Position numbers and translations under genes: made by a program
The notes under the pieces: model-generated
What the model saw: only the letters and a program-made list of their open reading frames with translations
Databases searched by the model: none
What the model was told of the DNA's origin: nothing
Assembly (NCBI RefSeq): GCF_904846055.1
Contig: NZ_CAJGYV010000001.1
Span: 434,001-498,000 of the forward strand
DNA length: 64,000 nucleotides
Direction of reading: 5' to 3'
Origin: Psychrobacter ciconiae
GTDB taxonomy: Bacteria; Pseudomonadota; Gammaproteobacteria; Pseudomonadales; Moraxellaceae
Shown here: positions 18,363-27,462 of the stretch, piece after piece
How positions within the stretch are numbered: the first letter of the stretch is position 1
Layout: every line of letters starts with the position of its first letter

Positions 18363-18998
18363 ATGATTCGAGTTTTGGTGGTCGATGACCATGATTTGGT
18401 ACGAATGGGCATCAGTCGTATGTTAGCTGACAGTCAAGATATTGAAGTGGTTGGCGAGGCAGGCAGCGGCGATATGGCAATTAAGCTTGCTAAGAAGCTG
18501 ACGCCTGATGTGGTTTTGCTTGATGTGAATATGCCTAACATTGGCGGTGTTGAGGCGACCAAGCGCTTGGTTCAGCTTAATTTGGGAATTAAGATTTTGG
18601 CGGTGAGCAGTTTGGCGGCGCAGCCTTATCCATCGATGCTGTTAAAAGCCGGTGTCAATGGCTATATTACGAAAGGCACGCCACTTGATGAGATGATTCG
18701 AGCGATTAAAAAAATCCATCAAGGCGGGCGCTATTTTAGCCACGATGTTGCCGAGCAGCTGGCTGATGTGGTGCTGTCGGACAAAGCCAGTTCGCCATTT
18801 GATTTGTTAAGCGAGCGTGAAAAACAGGTGGCGATGATGGTGGTCAATTGCCAAAGTCCGCAACAAATCGCCGATCAGCTGTTTGTGAGTGTCAAAACCA
18901 TCAATACCTATCGCTACCGCATTTATGACAAGGTCGGTGTGGATAGCGATGTAAAACTTACGCATATGGCAATCCGGCACGGTCTGATTCAGCCCTGA
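18363..18998 (+). CDS. gacA: GacA/UvrY-like response regulator (NarL/LuxR family)
   Basis: This two-component response regulator has 211 residues: a receiver domain (1-120) with acidic pocket VVDDH and phospho-acceptor Asp54 (LLDVNMP), and a LuxR-type HTH (about 147-208: LLSEREKQVAMMV, then QIADQLFVSVKTINTYRYRIYDKV). The N-terminal MIRVLVVDDHDLVRMGISRMLAD is close to GacA of Pseudomonas and Acinetobacter. That family switches on CsrA-sequestering small RNAs when its sensor GacS acts. No gacS or uvrC is adjacent; the next two genes are pilS and pilR, with only 18 bases between gacA and pilS. Confidence 0.88.
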   Translation: MIRVLVVDDHDLVRMGISRMLADSQDIEVVGEAGSGDMAIKLAKKLTPDVVLLDVNMPNIGGVEATKRLVQLNLGIKILAVSSLAAQPYPSMLLKAGVNGYITKGTPLDEMIRAIKKIHQGGRYFSHDVAEQLADVVLSDKASSPFDLLSEREKQVAMMVVNCQSPQQIADQLFVSVKTINTYRYRIYDKVGVDSDVKLTHMAIRHGLIQP

Positions 18999-19016
18999 TT
19001 TTAAGCGACTATTATT

Positions 19017-20744
19017 ATGAAGCGATCGCCGGTTTTGGTTGCGGTTTTGGACTACTTGCAGCAATCAGACGCCCTGCCCTCACCGCAATTGCGCCGCTTG
19101 GGGCTGATTTATAGTAGTTACCGATTGGTGGTCAGCTTATTTTTTATTTTAATGAGCATGGTGAGCGCCAAGTCAAGCGATGAGCTGCTGCTGCCAAGCT
19201 TGCTTCAACAAACGGCGCTGGTTTTTTACGTTATTATTAGCGTTATTTTATTTGCGCTGTTTTTTGTGGTCACCAAACACCCGCGCCGGCAGCTGATTTT
19301 CGGGCTTGCGCTTGATGTGGTGATTTTAAGCTTACTGCTGTATACCAGTGGCGCGCCGGATTTACAATTGACCATGTTATATATGGTGGTGGTTGCTGCA
19401 AGCTTTATGCTGCTTCATGGTCCACAAGCGCTTGTTATCACGCTGCTTGCCATTATTTTTGTGATTTATCAGCAGTTCTTTTATGCCATCGCCAACAGCA
19501 TGAGCATCAATAACCTTGCTGATGCGCTACTCATTTCGGTCAGCTTTTTGGCGGTTGGCTTTCTAAGTTGGTCGGTGTCGCAAAGGCTGGTTCATGTTGA
19601 GCAGATGGCAGCGCAACAAGCTGCCGAGGTCGAGCGCTTAAATGCCATCAATCAAGAGGTCATCAGTCAAATGATCAGTGGCGTGATGGTGATTAACAAT
19701 TCGCGCGTGGTGATGGCAAACAAAGCGGCATATCAGCTGTTGAATATTCCGGCGTTTGATAATCAGCAGTCCTCACTGCCCGAAGAGCTGCTCAAACTTA
19801 ACCCAAAATCGCGGCTGCCTTGGCTGTCGCAGCGCCAACATTTGCTACTGACCAAACCTGATGCCATTCGTTATTTTGAAGACCAAATCAGCCACCAACA
19901 TCCCACCTTATTGGTGAGTTGTTTGGCGGTCAATAGTGGTCAATCGCGCAGCTTTATTTATGAGCTGACCGCGCGGCATGACTCCATTATGGATAAACTT
20001 CGCGTACAGATTATTCCACTTAAAAACCAAAGCCAGTTGGTGCTGCTTGAAGATTTGCGCCGCGAGCAAGCCAGCGCTCAGCAGTTAAAGCTGGCGTCGC
20101 TTGGGCAGTTGACCGCAAGTATCGCTCATGAAATCCGCAACCCATTAGCTGCTATCTCACAGGCAAGTCAGTTGTTGATTGAAGATGTGGATGAGTTTAG
20201 CAATGCCGGCAATGGCGAGTTGTATCAGATGATTTTTGACCAGACCAAGCGGGTCAATCGCATTATTGAAGATGTGTTAAAGCTATCGCGGCAAGAAGCA
20301 CCAAATCAACAAACTATCAATCTGCCTCATTGGCTAGACGACTTTTTAAAAAACTATTTTTCAGGTCAACAGGTTCAGTTGCAGGCTAAACCTTGCCCCA
20401 ATGTGTTATTTGATACCAATCACTTAGAGCAAATTTTAATTAACCTGATTAATAATGGTTTGCGATATAGCGCTCAAGTCCAATCAAGTGCGGCGGTAAA
20501 TATTGACGTTTACCCTCATGAAAACGACGTCATTATTGATGTCATTGATGACGGCTTAGGCGTGCCAAGCCATCAATTAGATCAGCTGTTCAATCCGTTT
20601 TTTACCACAGATAAAGCCGGAACAGGGCTTGGGCTTTATTTGTCGCAAGCCTTTAGCGGCGCTAACCACGCACGGCTACTCTACGCCTCAGACCATCCAA
20701 AAACGTGCTTTCGCTTAATAGTTCCTAAAGCACAAGTTAAATAA
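19017..20744 (+). CDS. pilS: Type IV pilus sensor histidine kinase PilS
   Basis: PilS is the membrane sensor kinase that phosphorylates PilR to control pilin transcription. The N-terminal about 190 residues contain six hydrophobic segments, as in Pseudomonas PilS. A PAS-like region (about 205-330, starting after a coiled stretch VEQMAAQQAAEVERLNAIN) follows. Then come a HisKA domain with the H-box ASIAHEIRNPLAAIS (His371) and an ATPase domain with N-box LINLINNGLRYS, DDGLGVP and GTGLGLYLS. It starts 18 bases after the gacA-like gene, and pilR follows about 80 bases later. Confidence 0.93.
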   Translation: MKRSPVLVAVLDYLQQSDALPSPQLRRLGLIYSSYRLVVSLFFILMSMVSAKSSDELLLPSLLQQTALVFYVIISVILFALFFVVTKHPRRQLIFGLALDVVILSLLLYTSGAPDLQLTMLYMVVVAASFMLLHGPQALVITLLAIIFVIYQQFFYAIANSMSINNLADALLISVSFLAVGFLSWSVSQRLVHVEQMAAQQAAEVERLNAINQEVISQMISGVMVINNSRVVMANKAAYQLLNIPAFDNQQSSLPEELLKLNPKSRLPWLSQRQHLLLTKPDAIRYFEDQISHQHPTLLVSCLAVNSGQSRSFIYELTARHDSIMDKLRVQIIPLKNQSQLVLLEDLRREQASAQQLKLASLGQLTASIAHEIRNPLAAISQASQLLIEDVDEFSNAGNGELYQMIFDQTKRVNRIIEDVLKLSRQEAPNQQTINLPHWLDDFLKNYFSGQQVQLQAKPCPNVLFDTNHLEQILINLINNGLRYSAQVQSSAAVNIDVYPHENDVIIDVIDDGLGVPSHQLDQLFNPFFTTDKAGTGLGLYLSQAFSGANHARLLYASDHPKTCFRLIVPKAQVK

Positions 20745-20824
20745 GCAAACCTTAAGCGCTTGCGATTGTGATATGATAATTCTCATACTTTTTGTTCAAC
20801 CATCAGAATAATAAGAGGTTTGCA

Positions 20825-22393
20825 ATGACGGCGACAGCGTTGGTAGTTGATGATGAGGTGGATTTGTGCCGATTGATGCAAATTACTTTGACCAAAATGG
20901 GGATCAAAAGCGATGTCGCCTACTCGCTTGAGCAGGCACGGACGTTTTGGCAAAACAACAATTACGATTTTTGCTTGACCGACTTGCGGCTGCCGGACGG
21001 CTCAGGGCTTGAGCTGGTCAAAGAAGTCAGCAGCACCTCAAGCGCGCCGATTGCGGTCATTACCGCTCATGGCAGCATGGATTTGGCTATTGAAGCGCTC
21101 AAGCTTGGCGCGTTTGATTTTGTCAATAAACCCCTTGAGTTGCCAAGATTGCGACTGCTCGTTGAAAATGCGCTAAAGGTCATCCGTCAAGACCCTGAAA
21201 TTGCCGTTCAACAAAAAAGCCCTGAGCAGTCGATGCTTGATGAGCGTCTGATTGGCAGCTCTGAGGTTATGGTGCAATTAAAGCGCACCATTTTAAAGCT
21301 TGCCCGATCGCAAGCGCCGGTATTTTTATCGGGCGCTTCAGGAACAGGAAAAGAGGTGGTGGCAAGGCTCATTCATGATTTAAGCCCTCGCCGTGATGGC
21401 ACGTTTGTTCCGGTGAACTGTGGCGCTATTCCCTCAGAACTTATGGAGTCTGAGTTTTTCGGTCATAAAAAAGGCAGCTTTACTGGCGCGGTTGCCGACA
21501 AACAAGGCTTATTCCAGCAAGCAAACGGCGGTACCTTGTTCTTAGATGAGGTGGCAGATTTACCGCTTGCCATGCAGGTGAAGCTGCTTCGCGCCATTCA
21601 AGAAAAAACCGTTCGCGCCATTGGGGATACCCGTGAAGTCGCTGTTGATATTCGTATTTTAAGCGCCACTCATAAAGACTTAAACCAATTGGTGCAAGCC
21701 GGCGCGTTTCGGCAAGATTTGTATTATCGAATTAATGTCATTGAGGTTAAATTGCCGACATTAAAAGCCCGTTTTGATGACATTCCGGTGCTCGCTAGCC
21801 ATTTTTTAGCACTGATTGCTAAAGAGTGGCAACTTGATACCGCGCCGGCACTAACAAACGCGGCGTTTGAGCGCTTGCAGCAGCACGACTTTGCTGGCAA
21901 CGTTCGCGAGCTTCGTAACATTTTGGAGCGCGCCATCACCATGGCAGAAACGGACTTGATTGACGCTGAGCACCTAGGGTTATCTGAGCTGCCATCAAGT
22001 GATCATCAAGCGGTCCCAATCTTTCAAGACAGCCTCAGCGATAGCGTGTCATTGCAAGCCAATACAGCACCAAGCGACAGTACCGAGCACCCTTATCGCA
22101 GCACCATAGCCTATCCCGACCAAAGCGCTGCTTTCCAGCAGCCGCTTGAGGAGCCGCCCCTAATCATGCCAGAAGCTGAGCTTGCTGATCTGGCAGTGCA
22201 AGCGGGCGAAGATTTACCACAAAAAGGCTTAGAGGCGTATTTGCAAGCTCAAGAAAAGCAGCTAATTATCAAAGCATTAAAACAAACCGATGGCAACAAA
22301 ACCCAAGCCGCTGAACTACTTGGAACGACGTTTCGCTCATTGCGATACCGAATGAAAAAACTGGATATTGATGAGGATGTCAAAAGCAGCTAA
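20825..22393 (+). CDS. pilR: Sigma-54-dependent response regulator PilR
   Basis: PilR is an NtrC-type activator of RpoN-dependent promoters, classically pilA. The 522-residue protein has a receiver domain with phospho-acceptor Asp53 (LTDLRLPDGSG), an AAA+ domain with Walker A GASGTGKE (170-177), the sigma-54 contact loop as GSFTGA (family GAFTGA) and Walker B GGTLFLDEVADLP. After a long polar linker (about 385-465) comes a Fis-type HTH (KQTDGNKTQAAELLGTTFRSLRYRMKKL). The frame is open to a TTG at 20792, but AGAGG seven bases before the ATG at 20825 decides the start. pilA is not in the window. Confidence 0.93.
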   Translation: MTATALVVDDEVDLCRLMQITLTKMGIKSDVAYSLEQARTFWQNNNYDFCLTDLRLPDGSGLELVKEVSSTSSAPIAVITAHGSMDLAIEALKLGAFDFVNKPLELPRLRLLVENALKVIRQDPEIAVQQKSPEQSMLDERLIGSSEVMVQLKRTILKLARSQAPVFLSGASGTGKEVVARLIHDLSPRRDGTFVPVNCGAIPSELMESEFFGHKKGSFTGAVADKQGLFQQANGGTLFLDEVADLPLAMQVKLLRAIQEKTVRAIGDTREVAVDIRILSATHKDLNQLVQAGAFRQDLYYRINVIEVKLPTLKARFDDIPVLASHFLALIAKEWQLDTAPALTNAAFERLQQHDFAGNVRELRNILERAITMAETDLIDAEHLGLSELPSSDHQAVPIFQDSLSDSVSLQANTAPSDSTEHPYRSTIAYPDQSAAFQQPLEEPPLIMPEAELADLAVQAGEDLPQKGLEAYLQAQEKQLIIKALKQTDGNKTQAAELLGTTFRSLRYRMKKLDIDEDVKSS

Positions 22394-22432
22394 CTTTTTT
22401 GACCGTTAACTGCTTTTTATTTTAATTTACTG

Positions 22433-23902
22433 CTATTTTTTGACGGGGTCATTTTTTGAGTTGGCAAGGCTTTTATTTTTTAGATTTTCGCTTTGAACAA
22501 AGCGGATGCCCGTTGATTGAGCTTGCTTTTTGAGGACATCAAGCGCTTGTTTTTCCCAAGTGCTTTCATTACCGGCCAAAATGACATCTGGCTGAACGCC
22601 AACTTTTTCGATTCGGCTGCCATTAGGACTCAAATAGTGAGCCACGGTCAATTTTACTGCGTGCTCATCGTCAATCGGGATGACGGATTGCACCGAGCCT
22701 TTGCCGTAGCTGACCTCACCGACAATGGTCGCGCGTTTTTGCGACTGCAAGCTGCTTGCTAACACCTCGGCGGCTGATGCTGAATAACGGTTTTGCAGCA
22801 CCACAACGGGTAAAGGTTTTAAAATCGGCCGACCTTCGGTTGATAGCATCTGAGTGGCTTCGCGGCGACTTTTGACCTGAACCACGTCGCTATCTTCCAT
22901 AAACAAACTTGCCACTTGCACCGCGGATGTCAAAACACCCCCCGGATTGTCACGCAAATCAAGCAAAATGCCGGATATGGGAGCATCAATTTTGGTCAAA
23001 CTTTCCAAAATTTGCTTGCGACTGGTATTTTGAAACGCTGGCAGCTTAATCACCGCTAAATTATCAACCACTTTAACACTGATGGTTTGCGGGTGGGTGT
23101 TATTGCGCTGCAAGCTGACGGTGTGCTTACGCCGACCGGCTTTTGAGGTCACCACATCAACTTGCGAACCGGCAACGCCCGTTAACAGCTGCTCGATATC
23201 GTTAGAGTTTTTATTTTCATCAAGCTTAATCTCACCGATTTGGTGCAAATAGTCGCCCTTGCTAATGCCCTTTTTATCAGCAGGCGAATTATTAATCACC
23301 TCAGTCACCACCCAATAGCCCACATCGTCTTGATATTGCGCCCTGATTCCGATATCGCCCACATCGCCCTCGGTAAAGGCTTTTAGGTTTTGATAAGCAT
23401 CAAAATCCAAAAATTCAGCGTGACTGTCAAGTTTGGTAAGCATCCCGCTCATGGCATTATTAAATAAGGTCTCGTCGTTGACCACATCAACATAATCTCG
23501 GCGCACCAAATCGACCACAGCGACAAAAGTTTTCAGCGTTTTTGGCGAAATGGCGTTAAGCGGCACGTGAGCGACATCGGAGGGTACTTCAATCACCGCA
23601 TCATCAAAATCATCTGGCAGCCCGTCATCTAAATCGCTGTCATCCAAAAACCCATCATCAATCGCGGTTAAATCAGGCTCAGCATCAATTAAATCATCCT
23701 CATCTTGAATTTGATCAAGAGCTTGGCTTGCCGGTGGATTAACGGTCGCGCGGCGGATGATTTTTTGGCTATTATTGACGTCTAAAGCGGCAAGCATCGG
23801 CGGAGCCGCTTGGGCTGACATCGTCAGCTGACAGCAAATCGCAATGGCGGTCAATTTAAAAAGGTCAGAAAAACAAGAATTTGGTTTACTAGGGCGGCGC
23901 AT
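22433..23902 (-). CDS. Carboxyl-terminal processing protease, S41 family with PDZ domain
   Basis: This periplasmic serine protease of the CtpA/Prc type has 489 residues. A signal peptide (hydrophobic LFKLTAIAICCQLTMSAQA) is followed by an acidic low-complexity segment (about 60-110, Asp-rich). A PDZ domain (about 180-270: IGIRAQYQDDVGYWVVTEV, SPADKKGISKGDYL) precedes the S41 catalytic domain. The catalytic dyad is Ser376 (YSASAAEVLA) and Lys401 (GKGSVQSVI), with the usual 25-residue spacing; LLDLRDNPGG is also present. ATG at 23902 preferred over an in-frame TTG at 23920. It converges on pilR; no terminator is evident between the two. Confidence 0.93.
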   Translation of the reverse strand: MRRPSKPNSCFSDLFKLTAIAICCQLTMSAQAAPPMLAALDVNNSQKIIRRATVNPPASQALDQIQDEDDLIDAEPDLTAIDDGFLDDSDLDDGLPDDFDDAVIEVPSDVAHVPLNAISPKTLKTFVAVVDLVRRDYVDVVNDETLFNNAMSGMLTKLDSHAEFLDFDAYQNLKAFTEGDVGDIGIRAQYQDDVGYWVVTEVINNSPADKKGISKGDYLHQIGEIKLDENKNSNDIEQLLTGVAGSQVDVVTSKAGRRKHTVSLQRNNTHPQTISVKVVDNLAVIKLPAFQNTSRKQILESLTKIDAPISGILLDLRDNPGGVLTSAVQVASLFMEDSDVVQVKSRREATQMLSTEGRPILKPLPVVVLQNRYSASAAEVLASSLQSQKRATIVGEVSYGKGSVQSVIPIDDEHAVKLTVAHYLSPNGSRIEKVGVQPDVILAGNESTWEKQALDVLKKQAQSTGIRFVQSENLKNKSLANSKNDPVKK

Positions 23903-24036
23903 AACACTCTCATCACTCAACAGGGCGAAATAAAACTACCTTAGCATCAATCAGGCGGCGGCGACTATGGGAGTATTGCAATTAATTTAAGGTGAAAGTA
24001 AAAGGTCATAAAGGTGAGTTGATTTTAGAGTTAAAC

Positions 24037-24177
24037 TTATTTTTCCTGAACATTTTTTTCTATGATCACCTCTGATTGATCAGCGCCGCCATGAAACAAA
24101 AAAAGTATAGTAAATGCGGCTAGAATCATAACAACAAGACTTATAATTACTATCAAAATTTTTTTATTTTTATTCAT
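24037..24177 (-). CDS. Small single-span membrane protein, 46 residues
   Basis: This short gene is too small for ordinary gene callers. The translation begins MNKNKKILIVIISLVVMILA. It has a positively charged N-terminus (three Lys in the first six residues), one hydrophobic helix of about 21 residues (7-28) and a short acidic, soluble C-terminal tail ending NVQEK. Inside-positive charge predicts the N-terminus in the cytoplasm and tail in the periplasm. AAGG eight bases before the ATG is a good ribosome site. No relatives can be named. It lies between the protease and gpmI, same strand as both, about 135 bases upstream of the protease start. Confidence 0.6.
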   Translation of the reverse strand: MNKNKKILIVIISLVVMILAAFTILFLFHGGADQSEVIIEKNVQEK

Positions 24178-24363
24178 ATTCTTACCTTAAAAAATTTTGG
24201 CATTTTTCTCTACAAATCGTTAGTAGTGATATGAACGCATAAAAAACAGTCATTAAAATGAGGTTGATGTCTGGCAAGCCCCATCATAAAACCATTGAAT
24301 TTTATTCCCAAAAAAAAGATAGCAGCACAAGAAAACAATTATTTGCTATTAAATTTTGTCAAT

Positions 24364-24397
24364 AAAAAAGGAAAGGCAAACCACCTCTCCTTTTTTT
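24364..24397 (-). terminator. Intrinsic terminator after gpmI
   Basis: AAAAAAGGAaAGG pairs with CCTCTCCTTTTTTT on the other side of an eight-base loop; T-run on the minus strand directly past the gpmI stop. Confidence 0.8.
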
Positions 24398-24418
24398 AAA
24401 TGTTTTGCTAATTTTAGC

Positions 24419-26047
24419 TTAGCTTGCCACGGTTAACACGCTCTCGCCCGTCATCTCAGCCGGCTGCTCAAGCTGCATGAGGGACAAAATGGTTGGTGCA
24501 ATGTCGCTTAATTTACCGCCTGCGCGAACTGTTACCGCTTTGCTACCCACGTAAATGAGCGGCACAAGCTCGGTGGTGTGCTGAGTATGCACTTGACCGC
24601 TTTCATGATCGTGCATCTGCTCGCAGTTGCCGTGGTCAGCGGTGATGAGTAAATCGCCGCCCATCTTGCAAACGGCAGCTTCAACGCGACCCACGCAAGC
24701 ATCAAGCGCCTCGACGGCTTTAACGGTTGCCTCAAAGACGCCGGTATGACCGACCATATCGCCGTTGGCATAGTTGACGACCAAAACATCATAGTCACCC
24801 GACTCAATCGCCGCAACCAGCTTGTCCGTAACTTCAAAGGCGCTCATTTCAGGCTTTAAATCATACGTGGCAACATCTGGCGATGGTACTAAAATTCGAG
24901 TTTCACCCTGATATTCTTCCTCACGACCACCGCTAAAGAAAAAGGTCACGTGGGCGTATTTTTCAGTTTCAGCAATCCGCAGTTGGGTTTTATCTTGGCT
25001 TTGCAAATACTCGCCAAGGGTGTTGGCAAGCGAGGTCGGAAAATAGGCAACGCTGGTCTTTTGATTATTGGCAAGGTCTTCAGAATACTGGGTGAGCATG
25101 ACAAAGGCGGCAAGGTTTGGCTGCTTTTGACGGGCAAATCCTGAAAATTCAAAATCTGGCAGCACAAACGCTTGGGTCAACTCGCGGGCGCGGTCGGCGC
25201 GAAAGTTCATAAAAATAACCGCGTCATTGTCATCGATGGTCACAGGCTTATCGCCTTGCTCAATCACCGCCGTTGGACTGACAAACTCGTCTGTCTCGCG
25301 GGCTTTATAAGCGGCTTGGATTGCACCATCGGCTCGCGTTGCACAGCGGTCAAATTTGCCTTCAGTCAACAGCTCATAGGCTTTTTGAACACGGTCCCAG
25401 CGGTTATCGCGATCCATGGCAAAATAGCGCCCAATCATGCTCGCAATTTGCACGTTAGCTTCGTAGTGGGCGTTCAATTTATCGATGTAATCGGTCAACC
25501 GATTGATGTACTTGTCCGCAGATTTTGGTGGCGTGTCGCGACCATCTAAAAAACAGTGAACAAACACCTGCTTTGCGCCATGAACGACCGCCGAGTGGCA
25601 CATCGCCTCAATGTGGTCTTGGTGCGCGTGAACGCCGCCGTCGGACAACAGCCCCATGATATGAACGCGACCGCCTTTATCTTCAGCCGCCTTAATCGCG
25701 CCGACCAGCGCTTCATTTTTATAAAACTCACGGCTCGCAAGCTCGCTTGAAATGCGCGTTGAGTCTTGATAAAGCACCCGACCTGCCCCTAAATTCATAT
25801 GCCCCACTTCTGAATTGCCAAACTGACCATCGGGCAAGCCGACATCTTCGCCTGACGCTGAAATCAGTCCATGCGGATACTGCTGATAAATTCGGTCTAA
25901 ATTGGGGGTATTAGCGGCGGCAATAGCGTTATCCTGAGTCTCCTCACGGTGACCAAAACCATCTAAAATCATCAAAACGTGCGGGGTTTTTTTAGTAGAG
26001 TTTTGAAAAATAGAATCTTGGGAAGGCTGACTTGACTGACTGCTCAT
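24419..26047 (-). CDS. gpmI: 2,3-bisphosphoglycerate-independent phosphoglycerate mutase
   Basis: GpmI interconverts 3- and 2-phosphoglycerate using manganese and a phosphoserine intermediate. The 542-residue protein has [13 protein letters not shown] (metal-binding Asp29), the catalytic serine Ser79 in [44 protein letters not shown] and the metal site [10 protein letters not shown]. Relative to the longest frame (ATG at 26149, giving a hydrophobic lead-in), the ATG at 26047 follows GAGGAGCACTCATTC and gives the normal enzyme preceded by a Ser/Gln-rich tail of about 20 residues, so 26047 was chosen. It is a third glycolytic gene in the window, not linked to fba or pgk. Confidence 0.97.
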   Translation of the reverse strand: MSSQSSQPSQDSIFQNSTKKTPHVLMILDGFGHREETQDNAIAAANTPNLDRIYQQYPHGLISASGEDVGLPDGQFGNSEVGHMNLGAGRVLYQDSTRISSELASREFYKNEALVGAIKAAEDKGGRVHIMGLLSDGGVHAHQDHIEAMCHSAVVHGAKQVFVHCFLDGRDTPPKSADKYINRLTDYIDKLNAHYEANVQIASMIGRYFAMDRDNRWDRVQKAYELLTEGKFDRCATRADGAIQAAYKARETDEFVSPTAVIEQGDKPVTIDDNDAVIFMNFRADRARELTQAFVLPDFEFSGFARQKQPNLAAFVMLTQYSEDLANNQKTSVAYFPTSLANTLGEYLQSQDKTQLRIAETEKYAHVTFFFSGGREEEYQGETRILVPSPDVATYDLKPEMSAFEVTDKLVAAIESGDYDVLVVNYANGDMVGHTGVFEATVKAVEALDACVGRVEAAVCKMGGDLLITADHGNCEQMHDHESGQVHTQHTTELVPLIYVGSKAVTVRAGGKLSDIAPTILSLMQLEQPAEMTGESVLTVAS

Positions 26048-26288
26048 GAATGAGTGCTCCTCATAGAACGGGAAAATAACCACAAAAAGGCATTGGCAAA
26101 AATTGGCTATCCCATAATATTTATTAGGGATAAAAAGAATAATTAACAACTATAGTAGCATAAATTGCTTAGAAGCTGAAAAAAGCTGCTTGTCAAGGCA
26201 ATCAGGTTGTCTTTTTATAAGCAACTTTGAGCGATCGTAAGTAAGCATTACCAATCGCAGTTCGGCGTTATTAATCTGTAATTGCCAC

Positions 26289-26317
26289 TTGCAATGGCGC
26301 CAAGCATTGGTTACCAT
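26289..26317 (+). promoter_or_regulatory. Sigma-70 promoter of 6S RNA
   Basis: TTGCAA (26289-26294), a 17-base spacer and TACCAT (26312-26317) end seven bases before the predicted 6S RNA 5' end. The rest of the 270 bases back to gpmI shows no gene. Confidence 0.65.
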
Positions 26318-26323
26318 TTAGTC

Positions 26324-26508
26324 ATTCTGGAGTGCTCGCTAGTGGATGTTATTCCCTGAGCCGATAATGCGTTAAATGGATGCGCTACCTATTGCTTTTT
26401 TGTGTATGCCTGCACCTTTTGGTGACTCAGGAAACCTGCCGAAGCAGTGACGCATCCGCCCTGAACTTCACGGTTCATGGGTCACCATCTTACGGCGGTA
26501 CTCCGGTT
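26324..26508 (+). ncRNA. ssrS: 6S RNA
   Basis: 6S RNA binds RNA polymerase with sigma-70 by mimicking an open promoter and tunes transcription in stationary phase. The about 185-base segment has the hallmarks of gammaproteobacterial 6S: CCCTGAGCCGAT near the 5' end, GGTGACTCAGG in the middle, the CCCTGAACTTCACGGTTCATGGGT hairpin in the 3' half (given here by its arms CTGAAC and GGTTCA) and GGCGGTACTCCGG at the 3' end. The 5' CTGGAGT pairs with 3' ACTCCGG to close the molecule, which fixes the ends to within a few bases. A promoter precedes it and a strong terminator follows. The flanking gene is fxsA, not the ygfA (fau) gene that follows ssrS in E. coli. Confidence 0.92.
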
Positions 26509-26520
26509 TTCTTATTTGGT

Positions 26521-26551
26521 AGTTTAAGATTTGCGTTGTCAGTCTTAAACT
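26521..26551. repeat. Inverted repeat downstream of 6S RNA
   Basis: AGTTTAAGA and TCTTAAACT form a perfect nine-base stem with a 13-base loop between the 6S RNA 3' end and the terminator. It may be a processing signal for the 6S precursor. Confidence 0.6.
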
Positions 26552-26559
26552 CACCACCA

Positions 26560-26589
26560 AAAAGCCCCTTAACTTTAGGGGCTTTTTTT
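26560..26589. terminator. Bidirectional terminator between ssrS and fxsA
   Basis: AAAGCCCCT / AGGGGCTTT stem with A-run on the left and seven T on the right; it can end the 6S precursor and, on the other strand, fxsA. Confidence 0.92.
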
Positions 26590-26622
26590 CATTATTAAGG
26601 CTTCAATTTAACCGCTTAGCTG

Positions 26623-27258
26623 CTACTCGTCATTGGCAGATTTGGTGATTTTTTTAACGTCTTTAGGAACTGATTTTGCCGTGCCATCGATGGTTGTGCT
26701 TTGTTTAAACACGTTGCCAAACGGGTTTTTATTGCCATTATCGAACGGGTTTTGATCGCCAAATGGATTTTGATTGTTCATTCCGCCCATGCCGCCGAAC
26801 GGATTTTGACCACCCATACCGCCCATGCCCCCAAACGGGTTTTGACCGCCCATTTGTTTTGCCATCATTTCCATCATTTTTTGCTGATTGTTCATGACAT
26901 AGTTGTTTGCCATATTTTTCAGTTTGGTTTGAACTGGTGGCAAAATAACCAACACAGCAAGCAAGTCACTTAACACGCCCGGAATCAGCAATAAAAGACC
27001 GGCAACAGCAAGCGCGACGCTTTTTACCATGGTCGATTCTTGCGGTCGCATGGCAGGGTTCATCATGCCACCTGCTTTCATTTGCTGCGCCATCGGATTG
27101 AGGGATGCCATGGCTTTGCGGATCATGCTGATGCCGATGACGGCGGCAATAATAAACCACACAAAAACCAGCCAGCCGCTCATAAACTGCGCAATCAGAT
27201 ACCAAAGCAGCATCTCAATAATAAACCAGACAATGGCGATACCAACTATTTGACCCAT
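26623..27258 (-). CDS. fxsA: FxsA family membrane protein with QNPFGGMGGM repeat tail
   Basis: FxsA is a small cytoplasmic-membrane protein; overexpression in E. coli relieves phage T7 exclusion by F plasmid, but its normal role is unknown. Residues 1-110 match the family: two hydrophobic segments (about 4-45), an amphipathic loop, then a third segment (about 79-108) ending GVLSDLLAVLVILPPV. Past residue 127 a Met/Gln-rich stretch leads into tandem QNPFGGMGGM-type repeats (137-183), then a Lys-rich tail. E. coli FxsA (about 158 residues) also has a variable tail, but not this Gly/Met/Pro/Phe pattern. The DNA under the repeats is itself repetitive. Confidence 0.9.
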   Translation of the reverse strand: MGQIVGIAIVWFIIEMLLWYLIAQFMSGWLVFVWFIIAAVIGISMIRKAMASLNPMAQQMKAGGMMNPAMRPQESTMVKSVALAVAGLLLLIPGVLSDLLAVLVILPPVQTKLKNMANNYVMNNQQKMMEMMAKQMGGQNPFGGMGGMGGQNPFGGMGGMNNQNPFGDQNPFDNGNKNPFGNVFKQSTTIDGTAKSVPKDVKKITKSANDE

Positions 27259-27462
27259 AAGGTGTCGTCCTATAACTAATAACGTAAATAAAAATCGTAA
27301 ATTGTAAAAAATTGGCGTGAATAAAGATGAATATGGGGACGGCTTGCTATACTATCAAACTTGGCGCAGATTTTTAAGCATTGATGATACGTTTGGGTAA
27401 CGTCACTGATAAACGCCGTGCGCTAAAGGCAAGCGCAATGATATTTAATAAGGTGATGTATT

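Noticed and set aside
20771-20786. ATGATAATTCTCAT dyad before pilR resembling a metal-regulator site
   Set aside because: Short, within the pilS-pilR gap, and not supported by gene function.
25172-25549. 125-codon open frame on the plus strand
   Set aside because: Antisense shadow of gpmI; no ribosome site or motif.
26380-26598. Open frame of 72 codons on the plus strand
   Set aside because: It runs through the conserved 6S RNA sequence and the terminator; the RNA explains the region.
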